The notes: a model not told the origin generated them from the sequence alone. A DNA stretch of 64,000 bases from Enterobacter ludwigii (GCA_023023105.1 CP083824.1:4526001-4590000), one strand, 5' to 3'; positions 34,608 to 48,264 are shown, numbered from the stretch's first letter. A program made the numbers and translations.

Positions 34608-35687
34608 TCAGTTAATTTCGAAATCCAGATCCAGGTCGTCCTCTTTTTCTTCGACCTGTTTTGCATTCTTGCGGGCAATACTTTTCAGCACGTTAACGCT
34701 GATGGCGGTAACCACCGCACCCACGGCTACTGCCGCGATGTAGCCCATTTTGCCCTCCACCACAGGGAGAACGATAAGCCCACCCCATCCGGCATAACAT
34801 TGTGCGCCCATCACGGCAGCCGTCACTGCACCGCACGCGGAGCCCAACATGATGGAAGGGATCACGCGCAGAGGATCGGCTGCAGCAAATGGAATCGCCC
34901 CTTCGGTGACCCCCACGCAGCCCATCACCAGTGCCGCTTTACCCGCTTCACGCTCTTCACCAGTAAAATTCTTGCGATTAATGAGCGTCGCCAGGCCTAA
35001 CCCCAGCGGAGGCACACAGATACCCACCGCTGCGATTGCCACAACGGTGTAGACGCCCTGGGCAACACAAATCAACATAAAGGCATAGGCCACTTTGTTA
35101 ATTGGCCCCCCCATATCGAAGGCCAGCATCAGCCCCATGATGACGGCCAGCACAACGATGCTGCCCTGCTGCATTCCTTGCAGCCACTGAGTTAACCCCG
35201 TGGTCAACGCCCCGACAGGCTCACCCAGGCCCCACATCATGATGCCCGCGGTAAGAAAAGTGCCGATGATAGGGATGATGAAGATAGGCATGACTGAGCG
35301 CAGCACTTTCGGAACCGGCAGTTTCTTCAGATACCAGACAACTATCCCACCGAGTATCCCGGCAATAATGGCGCCGAAGAAACCCGCACCGAAGCTGTTA
35401 CCAACCCAGGCCGCAATGGCGCAAGGTGCAAGCGCGGCACGTTCGGCAATGGAATAGCCAATATAGGCGGCGAGGAAAGGGACCATCAGCGTTAACCCGG
35501 CCACGCCGATATCGAACAGTTTTTTCAGGTTGGGATCGGTTGCTGCATCCGGTACCGCGCCTTTGCCGTACAACATGACTGAAACCGCCAGCAAAATTCC
35601 GCCTGCAACCACGAACGGAATCATGTGCGACACACCTGTCATCAGATGCTGCCGCGTGTTCTTGAGAATATGCACCAACTCTTTCAT
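34608..35687 (-). CDS. frwC: PTS fructose-like EIIC permease FrwC
   Basis: The membrane channel of a fructose-like phosphotransferase system. It has 359 residues from ATG 35687 (MKELVHILKNTRQHLM), equal to E. coli FrwC. About nine or ten hydrophobic segments are visible, with conserved GVTEGAIPFAAADPLRV near residue 270. The C-terminus is acidic (EEKEDDLDLDFEIN). The start has AGGAG six bases upstream. The imported substrate is unknown; the neighbouring enzymes suggest a sugar or polyol whose phosphate is used by PflD and FsaB. Confidence 0.95.
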   Translation of the reverse strand: MKELVHILKNTRQHLMTGVSHMIPFVVAGGILLAVSVMLYGKGAVPDAATDPNLKKLFDIGVAGLTLMVPFLAAYIGYSIAERAALAPCAIAAWVGNSFGAGFFGAIIAGILGGIVVWYLKKLPVPKVLRSVMPIFIIPIIGTFLTAGIMMWGLGEPVGALTTGLTQWLQGMQQGSIVVLAVIMGLMLAFDMGGPINKVAYAFMLICVAQGVYTVVAIAAVGICVPPLGLGLATLINRKNFTGEEREAGKAALVMGCVGVTEGAIPFAAADPLRVIPSIMLGSACGAVTAAVMGAQCYAGWGGLIVLPVVEGKMGYIAAVAVGAVVTAISVNVLKSIARKNAKQVEEKEDDLDLDFEIN

Positions 35688-35861
35688 ATGTCGCTCCTGG
35701 CCTAAAACCCTAAAGGTGTTGTGGCAAACAATAGGCAATCAGATAGTCGGCGGACAGGAGACAAAAAGGCCATTTACTGGATTTTTGTAATGTTGAAATG
35801 AAAATGCGATCCGCCTCGACATTTCGCACAGACGGAAGCGTAAGACAAACCATCACAACCT

Positions 35862-35877
35862 GTGAGTCAAATCTCAC
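35862..35877. promoter_or_regulatory. Palindromic site between frwC and ptsA
   Basis: Perfect inverted repeat GTGAG-TCAAAT-CTCAC in the 306-base gap between the divergent frwC and ptsA genes (35688-35993). It resembles a CRP site (TGTGA half) but the right half is shifted, so it could also bind another regulator such as YijO. The rest of the gap is AT-rich with no gene. Confidence 0.4.
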
Positions 35878-35993
35878 TTTTCGAGTGATATTACATTTGT
35901 CCAGTTTTTGGCAGATTTGTCACATGGCGCGCGTCATCACCGCACTCGTATGCTGTTCCCCAATTAATGATGATTGGTTTGAGGAGTGTGTGT

Positions 35994-38495
35994 ATGGCTC
36001 TGGTAGTGGAATTTACCTGTGAATTACCCAACGGGGTTCACGCGCGTCCGGCAAGTCATGTGGAAACGCTGTGCAATACGTTTAGCTCACAAATCGAATG
36101 GCACAACCTGCGCACTGGCCGTAAGGCCGATGCCAGAAGCGCACTGGCTCTTATTGGTACCGATACGCTGGCAGGTGATGCATGTCGCCTGGTGATTCAA
36201 GGGGAAGATGAGCAAAACGCCCATCAACAACTGGAACACTGGATCCGGGAAGAGTTCCCGCACTGTGATTCACCACTCGCAGAAACCATCACTACCGAGC
36301 TTGATCCATTACCAGAATCCCTCACGCGCCTTAACCCAACGCTGTTCCGCGCCATGCCTGTTTGCAGCGGTAGCGCCCAGGGTATTCTGACCTTACTGAC
36401 CTCGTTGGATCTCAATGCACTGACTGATTTACCCGATGCGAAAAATGTTGAAGAAGAGCAGTCTGCGCTGAATAACGGTCTCACCCTGCTGGTGAAAAAC
36501 ATTGAGTTGCGTGCGATGGACAGCGAGAGTACCGCCAGCGCCATTCTCGATGCGCATCGATCGCTGGCGACGGATACCTCACTGCGCCAGCATCTTCTTG
36601 CAGGCGTGAGCCAGGGACTGAGCTGCGCGCAAGCAACAATCGCTACTGCAAACCATTTCTGCGATGCGTTTTCTCGTTCCAGTAGCAGCTACCTGCAGGA
36701 GCGGGTACTGGATGTGCGCGATGTCTGCTATCAACTTTTACAACACATTTATGGAGAACAACGCTTCCCGGTGCCAGGCCAGTTGACGCAGCCGACCGTC
36801 TGCCTTGCAGACGACCTCACTCCCGGTCAGTTCCTGGAACTGGATAAAACATTACTCAAAGGGCTGCTGTTAAAGAGCGGCGGAACCACTTCGCACACCG
36901 TTATTCTTGCGCGCTCCTTCAATATTCCCACGCTGGTCGGCGTCGATAGCGAAGGTCTTCTTCAATGGCGCAACCAGCCTGTCTTCGTAGATGGCAATGC
37001 GGGCGCGGTTGTGGTCAATGCCAGTGATGCGGTGGTGCGCTACTATCAGCAGGAAGCACGAGTACAACAGGCGATCCGCGAGCAGCAACGCATCTGGCTT
37101 GATCGGGAAGCCAGAACATCAGATGGCCTGCGCATTGAGATTGCCGCGAACATCGCTCATGCAGTGGAAGCCGTGGCGGCATTTGGTAACGGTGCCGAAG
37201 GCGTTGGCCTGTTCCGCACCGAAATGCTGTATATGGATCGCACCAGCGCCCCCGGTGAAAACGAGCTGTACAACATTTTCTGCCAGGCCCTTGAAAGTGC
37301 AAATGAGCGCAGCATTATCGTGCGTACTATGGATATCGGAGGCGATAAACCGGTGGAGTACCTGAACATACCGGCAGAAAACAACCCCTTCCTCGGCTAC
37401 CGCGCAGTACGTATCTACGAAGAGTATGCAACGCTTTTCACCACCCAGCTTCGGGCGATCCTGCGCGCCTCTGCTCACGGCAACCTGAAGATCATGATCC
37501 CGATGATCTCCTCCATGGAAGAGATCCTGTGGGTTAAAGAGAAGCTTGCCGAAGCGAAGCAGCAGCTTCGTACTGAACATATTCCATTTGATGAAAAAAT
37601 CCCGCTCGGCATCATGCTGGAAGTGCCCTCGGTGATGTTCATCATCGATCAATGCTGTGAAGAAATTGATTTCTTTAGTATCGGCAGCAATGACCTGACG
37701 CAGTATCTCCTGGCCGTCGACCGCGACAATGCCAAAGTCACGCGCCATTACAACAGCCTGAACCCGGCTTTCCTGCGCGCTCTGGATTACGCGGTACAGG
37801 CCGTCCATCGCCAGGGAAAATGGATTGGCCTGTGCGGTGAGCTGGGTGCAAAAGGTTCTGTGTTGCCATTGCTGGTAGGTTTGGGCCTGGACGAGCTCAG
37901 TATGGGGTCGCCTGCTATCCCGGCGACCAAAGCGCGCCTGGCCCAGCTTGATAGCCGCGCCTGCCGCCAGTTGTTGAACCAGGCCATGGCGTGTCGCACC
38001 TCGCTTGAAGTGGAACACCTGCTCGCCCAGTTCCGCATGAATCAGCAGGATACGCCGCTGGTGACGCCACGCTGCATTTCTCTGGATAACGACTGGAACA
38101 GCAAAGAAGAGGTCATGAAAGGCATGACCGATAACCTTTTGCTCGCTGGGCGTTGCCGCTATCCGCGCAAGCTGGAAGCCGATCTGTGGGCGCGCGAAGC
38201 CGTATTTTCTACCGGGCTGGGTTTTAGTTTTGCCATCCCACACAGCAAATCGGAGCACATTGAGCAATCCACCATCAGCGTTGCACGCCTGAAAGCCCCC
38301 GTCATGTGGGGAGATGAGGAAGCGCAATTCATCATCATGCTGACGCTGAACAAACACGCCGCAGGCGACCAGCACATGCGAATTTTCTCACGCCTGGCAC
38401 GTCGCATCATGCATGAAGATTTCCGCAACGCGCTGGTGAACGCCAGCTCCGGGGAGGCTATTGCTTCTCTGCTGCAACACGAATTAGAACTTTAA
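35994..38495 (+). CDS. ptsA: Multi-domain PTS protein HPr-EI-EIIA
   Basis: A fused phosphotransfer protein of 833 residues ([17 protein letters not shown]), the E. coli PtsA length. Domains in order: HPr-like (1-90, phospho-His16 in GVHARPAS), enzyme I (about 115-670, phospho-His near 300 in [15 protein letters not shown]-binding [10 protein letters not shown] and IGSNDLTQY), and a fructose-type EIIA (about 690-833, His750 in [10 protein letters not shown]). It can carry phosphate from PEP to FrwB without the general PTS proteins. I chose ATG 35994 with GAGGAG seven bases upstream. It starts the operon ptsA-fsaB-gldA. Confidence 0.96.
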   Translation: MALVVEFTCELPNGVHARPASHVETLCNTFSSQIEWHNLRTGRKADARSALALIGTDTLAGDACRLVIQGEDEQNAHQQLEHWIREEFPHCDSPLAETITTELDPLPESLTRLNPTLFRAMPVCSGSAQGILTLLTSLDLNALTDLPDAKNVEEEQSALNNGLTLLVKNIELRAMDSESTASAILDAHRSLATDTSLRQHLLAGVSQGLSCAQATIATANHFCDAFSRSSSSYLQERVLDVRDVCYQLLQHIYGEQRFPVPGQLTQPTVCLADDLTPGQFLELDKTLLKGLLLKSGGTTSHTVILARSFNIPTLVGVDSEGLLQWRNQPVFVDGNAGAVVVNASDAVVRYYQQEARVQQAIREQQRIWLDREARTSDGLRIEIAANIAHAVEAVAAFGNGAEGVGLFRTEMLYMDRTSAPGENELYNIFCQALESANERSIIVRTMDIGGDKPVEYLNIPAENNPFLGYRAVRIYEEYATLFTTQLRAILRASAHGNLKIMIPMISSMEEILWVKEKLAEAKQQLRTEHIPFDEKIPLGIMLEVPSVMFIIDQCCEEIDFFSIGSNDLTQYLLAVDRDNAKVTRHYNSLNPAFLRALDYAVQAVHRQGKWIGLCGELGAKGSVLPLLVGLGLDELSMGSPAIPATKARLAQLDSRACRQLLNQAMACRTSLEVEHLLAQFRMNQQDTPLVTPRCISLDNDWNSKEEVMKGMTDNLLLAGRCRYPRKLEADLWAREAVFSTGLGFSFAIPHSKSEHIEQSTISVARLKAPVMWGDEEAQFIIMLTLNKHAAGDQHMRIFSRLARRIMHEDFRNALVNASSGEAIASLLQHELEL

Positions 38496-38509
38496 TACGA
38501 GGAAGAGTG

Positions 38510-39172
38510 ATGGAACTGTATCTGGATACCGCCAACGTGGCGGAAGTCGAACGCCTTGCACGCATTTTTTCCATTGCGGGCGTGACCACTAACCCAAGCA
38601 TTATCGCTGCCAGCCGTGAATCCATCTGGGACGTGCTGCCGCGCCTGCAAAAGGCCATCGGGCCGGACGGCACGCTGTTTGCCCAAACCATGAGCCGCGA
38701 TGCAGAGGGCATGGTGGCGGAGGCTAAACGCCTGAGTAATGTCATACCGGACATTGTGGTCAAAATTCCGGTGACAGCTCAGGGGCTTATCGCGATTCAG
38801 GTTCTGAAAAAAGAGGGCATTACCACGCTGGGTACCGCCGTATACAGCGCAGCACAGGGGTTACTCGCCGCACTGGCAGGAGCAAAGTATGTGGCCCCGT
38901 ATGTCAACCGCGTCGACGCTCAAGGCGGTGACGGTATTCGTATGGTGCAAGAACTGCAATCCCTGCTTGAAATGCATGCGCCAGAGAGCAAGGTACTTGC
39001 CGCCAGCTTTAAAACTCCGCGACAGGCGCTGGACTGCCTGCTTGCCGGCTGTGAAGCAATCACGCTTCCTTTAGATGTAGCGCAACAAATGCTCGGCACC
39101 CCGGCGGTAGAGTCAGCCATAGAGAAGTTCGAGCAAGACTGGAAAAACGCGTTTGGTAACCTCAACCTCTAA
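38510..39172 (+). CDS. fsaB: Fructose-6-phosphate aldolase FsaB
   Basis: A transaldolase-like class I aldolase of 220 residues ([16 protein letters not shown]). The Schiff-base lysine is Lys85 in DIVVKIPVT by count. FSA enzymes split fructose 6-phosphate into dihydroxyacetone and glyceraldehyde 3-phosphate, and they favour hydroxyacetone as donor, so 1-deoxyfructose 6-phosphate is a plausible natural substrate. It starts 14 bases after ptsA and ends 12 bases before gldA. Confidence 0.95.
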   Translation: MELYLDTANVAEVERLARIFSIAGVTTNPSIIAASRESIWDVLPRLQKAIGPDGTLFAQTMSRDAEGMVAEAKRLSNVIPDIVVKIPVTAQGLIAIQVLKKEGITTLGTAVYSAAQGLLAALAGAKYVAPYVNRVDAQGGDGIRMVQELQSLLEMHAPESKVLAASFKTPRQALDCLLAGCEAITLPLDVAQQMLGTPAVESAIEKFEQDWKNAFGNLNL

Positions 39173-39184
39173 GGGAGAACTGTT

Positions 39185-40288
39185 ATGGACCGTATCATTC
39201 AATCGCCGGGGAAATACATCCAGGGCGCTAATGTGCTTACCCGTCTCGGCGACTATCTGAAGCCACTAGCACAGCGCTGGCTGGTAGTCGGCGATAAATT
39301 TGTACTGGGCTTTGCTGAAGAGACTTTACGGCAGAGTTTCAAAAACGCAGAACTGCATGCTGAAATCGCACCGTTTGGTGGCGAATGTTCGCAAAATGAA
39401 ATCGATCGACTGAAAAAACTGGCAGACAGTGCTGACTGTATGGCGGTACTGGGTATCGGCGGCGGAAAAACGCTGGATACTGCCAAAGCGCTGGCTCACT
39501 TTATGGACGTGCCGGTCGCCATTGCCCCGACTATAGCCTCCACTGATGCGCCGTGCAGCGCGCTTTCCGTGATTTATACCGACAACGGCGAGTTCGATCG
39601 CTACCTGATGCTACCGCACAACCCGAACATGGTTATCGTCGACACCAATGTGGTTGCAGGAGCACCACCACGTCTGCTGGCTGCGGGGATTGGCGATGCA
39701 CTGGCCACCTGGTTTGAAGCACGAGCCTGTTCCCGCAGTGGCGCAACCACCATGGCAGGAGGCAAATGTACGCAGGCTGCGTTAGCGCTCGCCGAGCTGT
39801 GCTACAACACGCTGATTGAAGAGGGTGAAAAAGCGATGCTGGCGGCGGAACAGCACGTCGTAACACCGGCGCTGGAACGCATCATTGAAGCCAATACGTA
39901 TCTCAGCGGCGTCGGTTTTGAAAGCGGCGGGCTTGCTGCAGCACACGCCATTCACAACGGCATGACGGCAGTGCCGGACGCACATCACTTCTATCATGGT
40001 GAAAAAGTCGCATTCGGTACGCTGACGCAGCTGGTACTGGAAAACGCCCCGGTAGAAGAAATAGAGACCGTCGCGGCGCTTTGTCACAGCGTTGGTTTGC
40101 CCATCACGCTGGCACAGCTGAACATCAAAGAGGATATCCCGGCTAAAATGCGTCTGATTGCGGAAGCCTCCTGCGCGGAAGGCGAAACCATTCATAACAT
40201 GCCGGGCGGCGTGTCGCCGGACCAGGTTTACGCGGCACTGTTGGTTGCCGATCAGTACGGACAGCGGTTCTTACAGGAGTGGGAATAG
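39185..40288 (+). CDS. gldA: Glycerol dehydrogenase
   Basis: An NAD-dependent, zinc-containing dehydrogenase of 367 residues, interconverting glycerol and dihydroxyacetone and able to reduce hydroxyacetone. NAD-binding [15 protein letters not shown] is near residue 94, [11 protein letters not shown] near 119, and zinc ligands are in AAHAIHNG (near 254) and HHFYHGEK (near 271). It is the last gene of ptsA-fsaB-gldA and could reduce the ketone that FsaB releases. A bidirectional terminator follows. Confidence 0.96.
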   Translation: MDRIIQSPGKYIQGANVLTRLGDYLKPLAQRWLVVGDKFVLGFAEETLRQSFKNAELHAEIAPFGGECSQNEIDRLKKLADSADCMAVLGIGGGKTLDTAKALAHFMDVPVAIAPTIASTDAPCSALSVIYTDNGEFDRYLMLPHNPNMVIVDTNVVAGAPPRLLAAGIGDALATWFEARACSRSGATTMAGGKCTQAALALAELCYNTLIEEGEKAMLAAEQHVVTPALERIIEANTYLSGVGFESGGLAAAHAIHNGMTAVPDAHHFYHGEKVAFGTLTQLVLENAPVEEIETVAALCHSVGLPITLAQLNIKEDIPAKMRLIAEASCAEGETIHNMPGGVSPDQVYAALLVADQYGQRFLQEWE

Positions 40289-40307
40289 TCGCAGCCCACA
40301 TGGTGTT

Positions 40308-40338
40308 AAAAAAATCCCCGCCGAAGCGGGGATTTTTT
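40308..40338. terminator. Bidirectional terminator, gldA / katG
   Basis: Hairpin ATCCCCGC, loop CGAA, GCGGGGAT with A-run before and T-run after, between convergent gldA and katG. Confidence 0.9.
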
Positions 40339-40340
40339 AT

Positions 40341-42611
<2,271 letters not shown>

Positions 42612-42691
42612 TTACACTTTGAAAATTTGTGACTTTTTTACGTCTTTGGCAGAATTGCCGATATGACAGGAAAATAAAACCCTTATAAATC

Positions 42692-42718
42692 AAAAAACCC
42701 TCCGAAGAGGGCTTTTTT
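42692..42718 (-). terminator. metF terminator
   Basis: Hairpin CCCTC, loop (minus strand) TTCG, GAGGG with A-run and T-run on both sides, immediately after metF and before katG. Confidence 0.85.
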
Positions 42719-42719
42719 G

Positions 42720-43619
<900 letters not shown>

Positions 43620-43652
43620 CTATCAATCGCGTGTCGTTGTGTGTTGTTTTGT

Positions 43653-43684
43653 GAACTTCTATACGTTTAGACGTCCAGATGTAA
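43653..43684. promoter_or_regulatory. MetJ operator of metF
   Basis: Four abutting 8-base met boxes: GAACTTCT, ATACGTTT, AGACGTCC, AGATGTAA. The third is seven of eight to the consensus AGACGTCT. Binding of MetJ with S-adenosylmethionine should repress metF. Confidence 0.85.
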
Positions 43685-43781
43685 AAATGACGGAAAAGCG
43701 GGGGGACGTCAACAGAAATAATCAACAATAACGGTGAGGTTTGCTCAGGGAATATGAGGAAAATTCATGATGAGGGTAATT

Positions 43782-43803
43782 CCCTCTCCCGGAGAGAGAG
43801 GGA
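43782..43803. repeat. Small palindromic repeat near metL end
   Basis: CCCTCTCCC followed by GGAGAGAGAGGG, an imperfect copy of the CCCTCTCCC/GGGAGAGGG family, preceded by TGAGGGTAATT. It lies between the metL stop and the metF promoter. Confidence 0.65.
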
Positions 43804-43813
43804 AATTCAGGCG

Positions 43814-46246
43814 TTACAGTAACTTAGCCAGGCGGTTGATGTCGGACTGGATCGCGCCGGCGGTCACATCGCGCCCCGCCCCCGGACCGCGGATCACCAG
43901 TGGGTTATCACGATACCAGCGGCTTTCGATCGCGAAGACGTTATCGCACGGCAAAAGTGCTGCCAGCGGATGTTCAGGACGCACCGCCTCAACACCCACA
44001 CGCGCTTTTCCGTTGGCCTCAAAACGCGCCACATAGCGCAGTACCAGCCCCATCTCGTTCGCCGCTTCCAGACGCTGTACCATCTGCTCGTTAAGCTCTT
44101 CACCATTTTCAAAGAAATGGTCTATAGAACCTTCTTCACAGCCAGCAGTCACCAGTGATTCGACGCGCACGGAATCCGGTTCGATGTCGTAACCGGCTTC
44201 ACGCGCGAGGATCACCAGCTTACGCATTACGTCTTTACCGGAGAGGTCAACGCGCGGATCGGGCTCGGTTAAGCCCTGCTGCCACGCCTGATCCACCAGG
44301 TCGGTGAACGGTACGGTGCCGTCAAACTGCAGGAACAACCAGGAGAGCGTGCCGGAGAAGATACCGCTCAGCGCCAGAATACTGTCGCCGCTTTCAATCA
44401 GATCACGCACGGTGTGGTTAACCGGCAGGCCCGCGCCCACGGTGGCGTTATAGAGCCAGTGACGACCTGTTTTTTCAAACGCGTCGTGGATCTGACGGTA
44501 TTTATCGGTGCTGCTTGCCCCCGCCAGCTTATTGGCGCTAATGACGTGGAACCCATGGCTGGCGAAATCAAGATACTGATCGGCCAGTTGTTCGCTGGCG
44601 GTGACATCCAGCACTACCAGATCGTCATACGGGTGCGCACGCATCCACAGGAACAGCGACTCTTCATCCTGCTCGACGGCTTCATCATTAAAGAAGGCAA
44701 GCGCACGGCTGGCGTCCAGCCCTTCGTAGTTCAGCAGGCTGCGGCGGCTATCCACCACGCCAGCGAGAATAAATTCAAACCCGGTACGTGCAGAGAGAGT
44801 GACCTGTTCGCGGGCAAACAGCTCCAGCCAGCGGGAACCGATGTTGCCTTTACCGAACAGCACCAGGCCAATGCGTTTTTCCGCGCGGAACAGAGAGGTA
44901 TGCAGACCCTGAATCAGGCTCTCGGTAGGCCCTTTACGCAGCACGGCGACCAGGCTGATGCCCTCTTCCGACTGCCAGGTGAACTCAACCGGCTGTCCCT
45001 TCAGTTGCTGCCAGAAACGGTGGCAGTGCAGCGGGTTACGGGTGACGCCCGCGCCCACCATCGCCACCAGCGCCAGCCCCTGACGCAGGCGAAGCTCGCC
45101 CGGCAGGCCCGCTTCATCCAGAATTTTCAGCGCGCTGTCCGCCACTTCTGCGGTATAGCAGAACTGCAGCAGCTGGCGGTCGTTATGCACGCCAACGGCC
45201 AGCGGACGTACCTGAGCACGCTTTAACACCAGGTCGATGTCCTTATGTGCCAGTTTGAAATCCTGTCCTGCCGGAACCTGGAACTCAATCAGACAGATGT
45301 CGTCGTGGCTGGTAACAATACGCGCCCCGGTACCGGAAGCCAGCACGCGCTCAATGCGCGTGGAGCCCTGATCCGGGGTGTAACTGCAGCGCAGCTGCAA
45401 GTCAATATCGCTGCCGGAGACTGGCTGCAGCGTGCGCGCGTGCAGTACCGGTGCCGCCAGACGTGCCAGTTCGCTGGCTTCGTCGAGACGCAGCAGCGGC
45501 AGTAAACAGGCATCTTTCACTTTGCGCGGGTCGGCGCTGTAAACACCAGCCACGTCACTCCAGATGGTGACGCGGGACACGCCCGCCAGAGCACCGATTT
45601 GCGTTGCAGAGTAGTCGGAGCCGTTACGCCCCAGCAGCACCGTTTCGCCCGCGTTGCTGCGGCTGATAAAGCCGGTGACGACAATGCGTTTACCTGGATG
45701 TTGCACCAGCAGCTGTTGCAGTAACGGGTAAGACAATCCTTCGTCGACCTGCGGCTGTGCAGCACGCTCAGCGCGCAGGAAATCGCGCGCGTCGAGCCAG
45801 GCGGCTTCAACACCAAGATGTTGCAATACGGCAGCCATCAGACGCGCAGACCACACTTCCCCGTGGCCGACCACTTCGGCATACACCGCTTCGGTAATGC
45901 CGCTGTCCAGCAGGGCAGCCAGACGCTCAAGGTCATGGGTGAAGGCACTGATCAACCCGTCCGCTACGTCTGCAGGCAGCAGGCCGGCAATCAGCTCGCT
46001 CTGATAACGACGTAAGGACTGTTGCACCTGATGCGCAGAAAGGCGATCGGTCTGGCTCAATTTCAGCCAGCTAATCAACTGGTTGGTGGTGCTGCCCGCC
46101 GCAGAGACAACCATCATGTCCCCCGGCTGCGAATACTCTGTCATGATCCCTGCGACACGCAGATAACATTTCACATCAGCAAGACTACTACCACCAAACT
46201 TGTGCAGCTGACGACCCTTCGCCCCTGCCTGCGCTATCACACTCAT
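43814..46246 (-). CDS. metL: Aspartokinase II / homoserine dehydrogenase II
   Basis: A bifunctional enzyme for steps one and three of the aspartate-to-methionine route. It has 810 residues, the E. coli length. The N-terminal aspartokinase starts at KFGGSSLADVK (near 17). A central ACT-like regulatory region follows. The C-terminal homoserine dehydrogenase begins with the nucleotide-binding LFGKGNIGSRWLELF near 460. It follows metB by two bases and is co-transcribed with it. Confidence 0.98.
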   Translation of the reverse strand: MSVIAQAGAKGRQLHKFGGSSLADVKCYLRVAGIMTEYSQPGDMMVVSAAGSTTNQLISWLKLSQTDRLSAHQVQQSLRRYQSELIAGLLPADVADGLISAFTHDLERLAALLDSGITEAVYAEVVGHGEVWSARLMAAVLQHLGVEAAWLDARDFLRAERAAQPQVDEGLSYPLLQQLLVQHPGKRIVVTGFISRSNAGETVLLGRNGSDYSATQIGALAGVSRVTIWSDVAGVYSADPRKVKDACLLPLLRLDEASELARLAAPVLHARTLQPVSGSDIDLQLRCSYTPDQGSTRIERVLASGTGARIVTSHDDICLIEFQVPAGQDFKLAHKDIDLVLKRAQVRPLAVGVHNDRQLLQFCYTAEVADSALKILDEAGLPGELRLRQGLALVAMVGAGVTRNPLHCHRFWQQLKGQPVEFTWQSEEGISLVAVLRKGPTESLIQGLHTSLFRAEKRIGLVLFGKGNIGSRWLELFAREQVTLSARTGFEFILAGVVDSRRSLLNYEGLDASRALAFFNDEAVEQDEESLFLWMRAHPYDDLVVLDVTASEQLADQYLDFASHGFHVISANKLAGASSTDKYRQIHDAFEKTGRHWLYNATVGAGLPVNHTVRDLIESGDSILALSGIFSGTLSWLFLQFDGTVPFTDLVDQAWQQGLTEPDPRVDLSGKDVMRKLVILAREAGYDIEPDSVRVESLVTAGCEEGSIDHFFENGEELNEQMVQRLEAANEMGLVLRYVARFEANGKARVGVEAVRPEHPLAALLPCDNVFAIESRWYRDNPLVIRGPGAGRDVTAGAIQSDINRLAKLL

Positions 46247-46248
46247 GA

Positions 46249-47409
46249 TTACCCCTTGGCTGCGACCCGGAAGCCATTTTCCAGATCGGCAATTAAATCT
46301 TCAGAATCTTCAATACCGGTTGAGATTCGCAGCAGCGTCTCGGAAATCCCGGCGGCGGCACGTGCTTCGGGTGCCATACCTGCGTGCGTCATGGTCGCGG
46401 CGTGGGAGATTAAGCTTTCAACCCCACCTAAGGATTCCGCCAGCGTAAACAATGACAGCCCGCTCAGGAAGCGACGCAGCGTTTGCTCGTCACCGTCCAG
46501 TTCAAAACTTAACATCGCGCCAAATCCCTTCTGCTGGCGCGCGGCGATCTCGTGCCCCTGGTTTTCCGGCAGCGACGGGTGATAGAGCTTCTTCACCAGC
46601 GGCTGCGTTTTCAGGAAATCGACAATCGCCTGAGCATTGCGCTGCGCCACTTCCATGCGCGGCGACAGCGTACGAATGCCACGTAACAGCAAGTAGCTGT
46701 CGAAGGCCCCGGCAGTGACGCCAATGTTATTCGCCCACCATGCCAGTTCCGTGACAACTTCAGGATCTTTGGCAATCACCACGCCCGCGACCACGTCAGA
46801 ATGGCCGTTCAGATATTTAGTGCATGAATGCAATACCAGATCAGCACCCAATGCTAATGGGTTCTGAAGGGCCGGACTGAGGAACGTATTATCCACTACA
46901 CTTATCGCTCCCGCATCCCTTGCGAGCTGACAAATTTTCGCAATGTCGACAACGCGCAACAATGGGTTGCTTGGACTTTCCACCAGTACCAGCTTCGGTT
47001 TCTCTGCCAGCGCCTGTTTCAGCGCCTGTTCGTCGTTTTGATCGACAAACAGCACGCGATAACAGCCGCGCTTTGCCAGACTATCAAACAGACGATAGCT
47101 GCCGCCGTAGCAGTCGTGCGGCGCAACCAGCAGATCACCCGGTTTCAGGAACACCGTTGTCACCAGGTGAATGGCGGACATACCGGTATTGGTTAATACT
47201 GCACCTGCGCCACCTTCCAGCTCAGCCAGCGCGCGCTGGGTCACATCACGCGTAGGGTTGCCACGACGCGAGTAATCATGCGCGCGGGGTTCATTAAATC
47301 CGGTGAAATTATAGGTACTGGAAAGATGAATTGGCGGGACAACGCAGCCGTACTGCTCGTCATCATTTAATCCGCTACGCACTGCAATAGTGGCCTGTTT
47401 ACGCGTCAT
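46249..47409 (-). CDS. metB: Cystathionine gamma-synthase
   Basis: A PLP enzyme joining O-succinylhomoserine and cysteine to form cystathionine. It has 386 residues, and the PLP lysine is Lys198 in HSCTKYLNGHSD by count. SRRGNPTRD near residue 47 and the C-terminal RISTGIED are typical. It leads the metBL operon and is divergent from metJ across five met boxes. Confidence 0.98.
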   Translation of the reverse strand: MTRKQATIAVRSGLNDDEQYGCVVPPIHLSSTYNFTGFNEPRAHDYSRRGNPTRDVTQRALAELEGGAGAVLTNTGMSAIHLVTTVFLKPGDLLVAPHDCYGGSYRLFDSLAKRGCYRVLFVDQNDEQALKQALAEKPKLVLVESPSNPLLRVVDIAKICQLARDAGAISVVDNTFLSPALQNPLALGADLVLHSCTKYLNGHSDVVAGVVIAKDPEVVTELAWWANNIGVTAGAFDSYLLLRGIRTLSPRMEVAQRNAQAIVDFLKTQPLVKKLYHPSLPENQGHEIAARQQKGFGAMLSFELDGDEQTLRRFLSGLSLFTLAESLGGVESLISHAATMTHAGMAPEARAAAGISETLLRISTGIEDSEDLIADLENGFRVAAKG

Positions 47410-47462
47410 GGTGAAGGCTTCCTGGCGAATGAGGTGAAAAGTCAGGCACCAGAGTAAACATT

Positions 47463-47502
47463 GAATGTATGGACGTCAATACATCTGGACATCTAAACTT
47501 CT
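47463..47502. promoter_or_regulatory. MetJ operator, metB/metJ
   Basis: Five tandem 8-base met boxes: GAATGTAT, GGACGTCA, ATACATCT, GGACATCT, AAACTTCT. They lie between the divergent metB and metJ, as in E. coli, and should mediate repression of metBL and autoregulation of metJ. Confidence 0.88.
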
Positions 47503-47685
47503 TTGCGTATAGATTGAGCAATGCGCAAATAGCCGTTAAAATTATATGCTTTAGTGCACGCTGCAGCGGCAATATCCGTGCCACGGTATCGTCTCTACGG
47601 TAAACTAGGCAAGATTACGGTTCAAAACCCAGAGTTACAGGTTTTGCACCCTTAGATAAATGACTGAGAGGATTAAAGGTATCTC

Positions 47686-48003
47686 ATGGCTGAATGGAGC
47701 GGCGAATATATCAGCCCATACGCTGAGCACGGTAAGAAGAGTGAGCAAGTAAAGAAAATTACGGTTTCCATTCCTCTGAAGGTGTTGAAGATCCTCACCG
47801 ATGAACGTACGCGTCGTCAGGTGAACAACCTGCGCCACGCAACCAACAGCGAACTGTTGTGCGAAGCGTTTCTGCATGCGTTTACCGGTCAACCGTTGCC
47901 GAACGATGACGATCTGCGCAAAGAGCGTAGCGACGAAATCCCGGAAGAGGCGAAGGTGATCATGCGTGAACTGGGTATTGACCCGGAGACGTGGGAATAC
48001 TGA
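47686..48003 (+). CDS. metJ: Methionine repressor MetJ
   Basis: A ribbon-helix-helix repressor that uses S-adenosylmethionine as corepressor. It has 105 residues ([20 protein letters not shown]). The DNA-contacting beta strand KKITVSIP is near residues 22-29, followed by [14 protein letters not shown] and [15 protein letters not shown]. Its targets metB, metL and metF are in this window, and possibly btuB or trmA. Confidence 0.98.
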   Translation: MAEWSGEYISPYAEHGKKSEQVKKITVSIPLKVLKILTDERTRRQVNNLRHATNSELLCEAFLHAFTGQPLPNDDDLRKERSDEIPEEAKVIMRELGIDPETWEY

Positions 48004-48014
48004 AAAGCGGATAC

Positions 48015-48043
48015 AAAAAAGGCACCTTGCGGTGCCTTTTTTT
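48015..48043. terminator. Bidirectional terminator, metJ / rpmE
   Basis: Hairpin AGGCACC, loop TTGC, GGTGCCT with six A before and seven T after, between convergent metJ and rpmE. Confidence 0.9.
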
Positions 48044-48051
48044 CGGGAAAC

Positions 48052-48264
48052 TTATTTAGCGCCCGGGATGCTGAAACGCTTGTTGAAGCGGTCAACACGG
48101 CCACCGGTTGCAACATCACGCTGCTTACCAGTGTAGAACGGGTGGCATTTGCCGCACACGTCCAGGTTCAGATCGTGACCCACGGTAGAGCGGATCTGGA
48201 TAGAGTTACCGCAAGAACAGTTTGCAGTAATCATTTCGTATTTCGGGTGAATATCTTTTTTCAT
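48052..48264 (-). CDS. rpmE: 50S ribosomal protein L31 (zinc form)
   Basis: A 70-residue ribosomal protein ([20 protein letters not shown]). Zinc ligands are visible as CSC (16, 18) and CGKC (37, 40), so this is the C+ paralogue used when zinc is available. The length equals E. coli RpmE. It is divergent from priA. Confidence 0.98.
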   Translation of the reverse strand: MKKDIHPKYEMITANCSCGNSIQIRSTVGHDLNLDVCGKCHPFYTGKQRDVATGGRVDRFNKRFSIPGAK

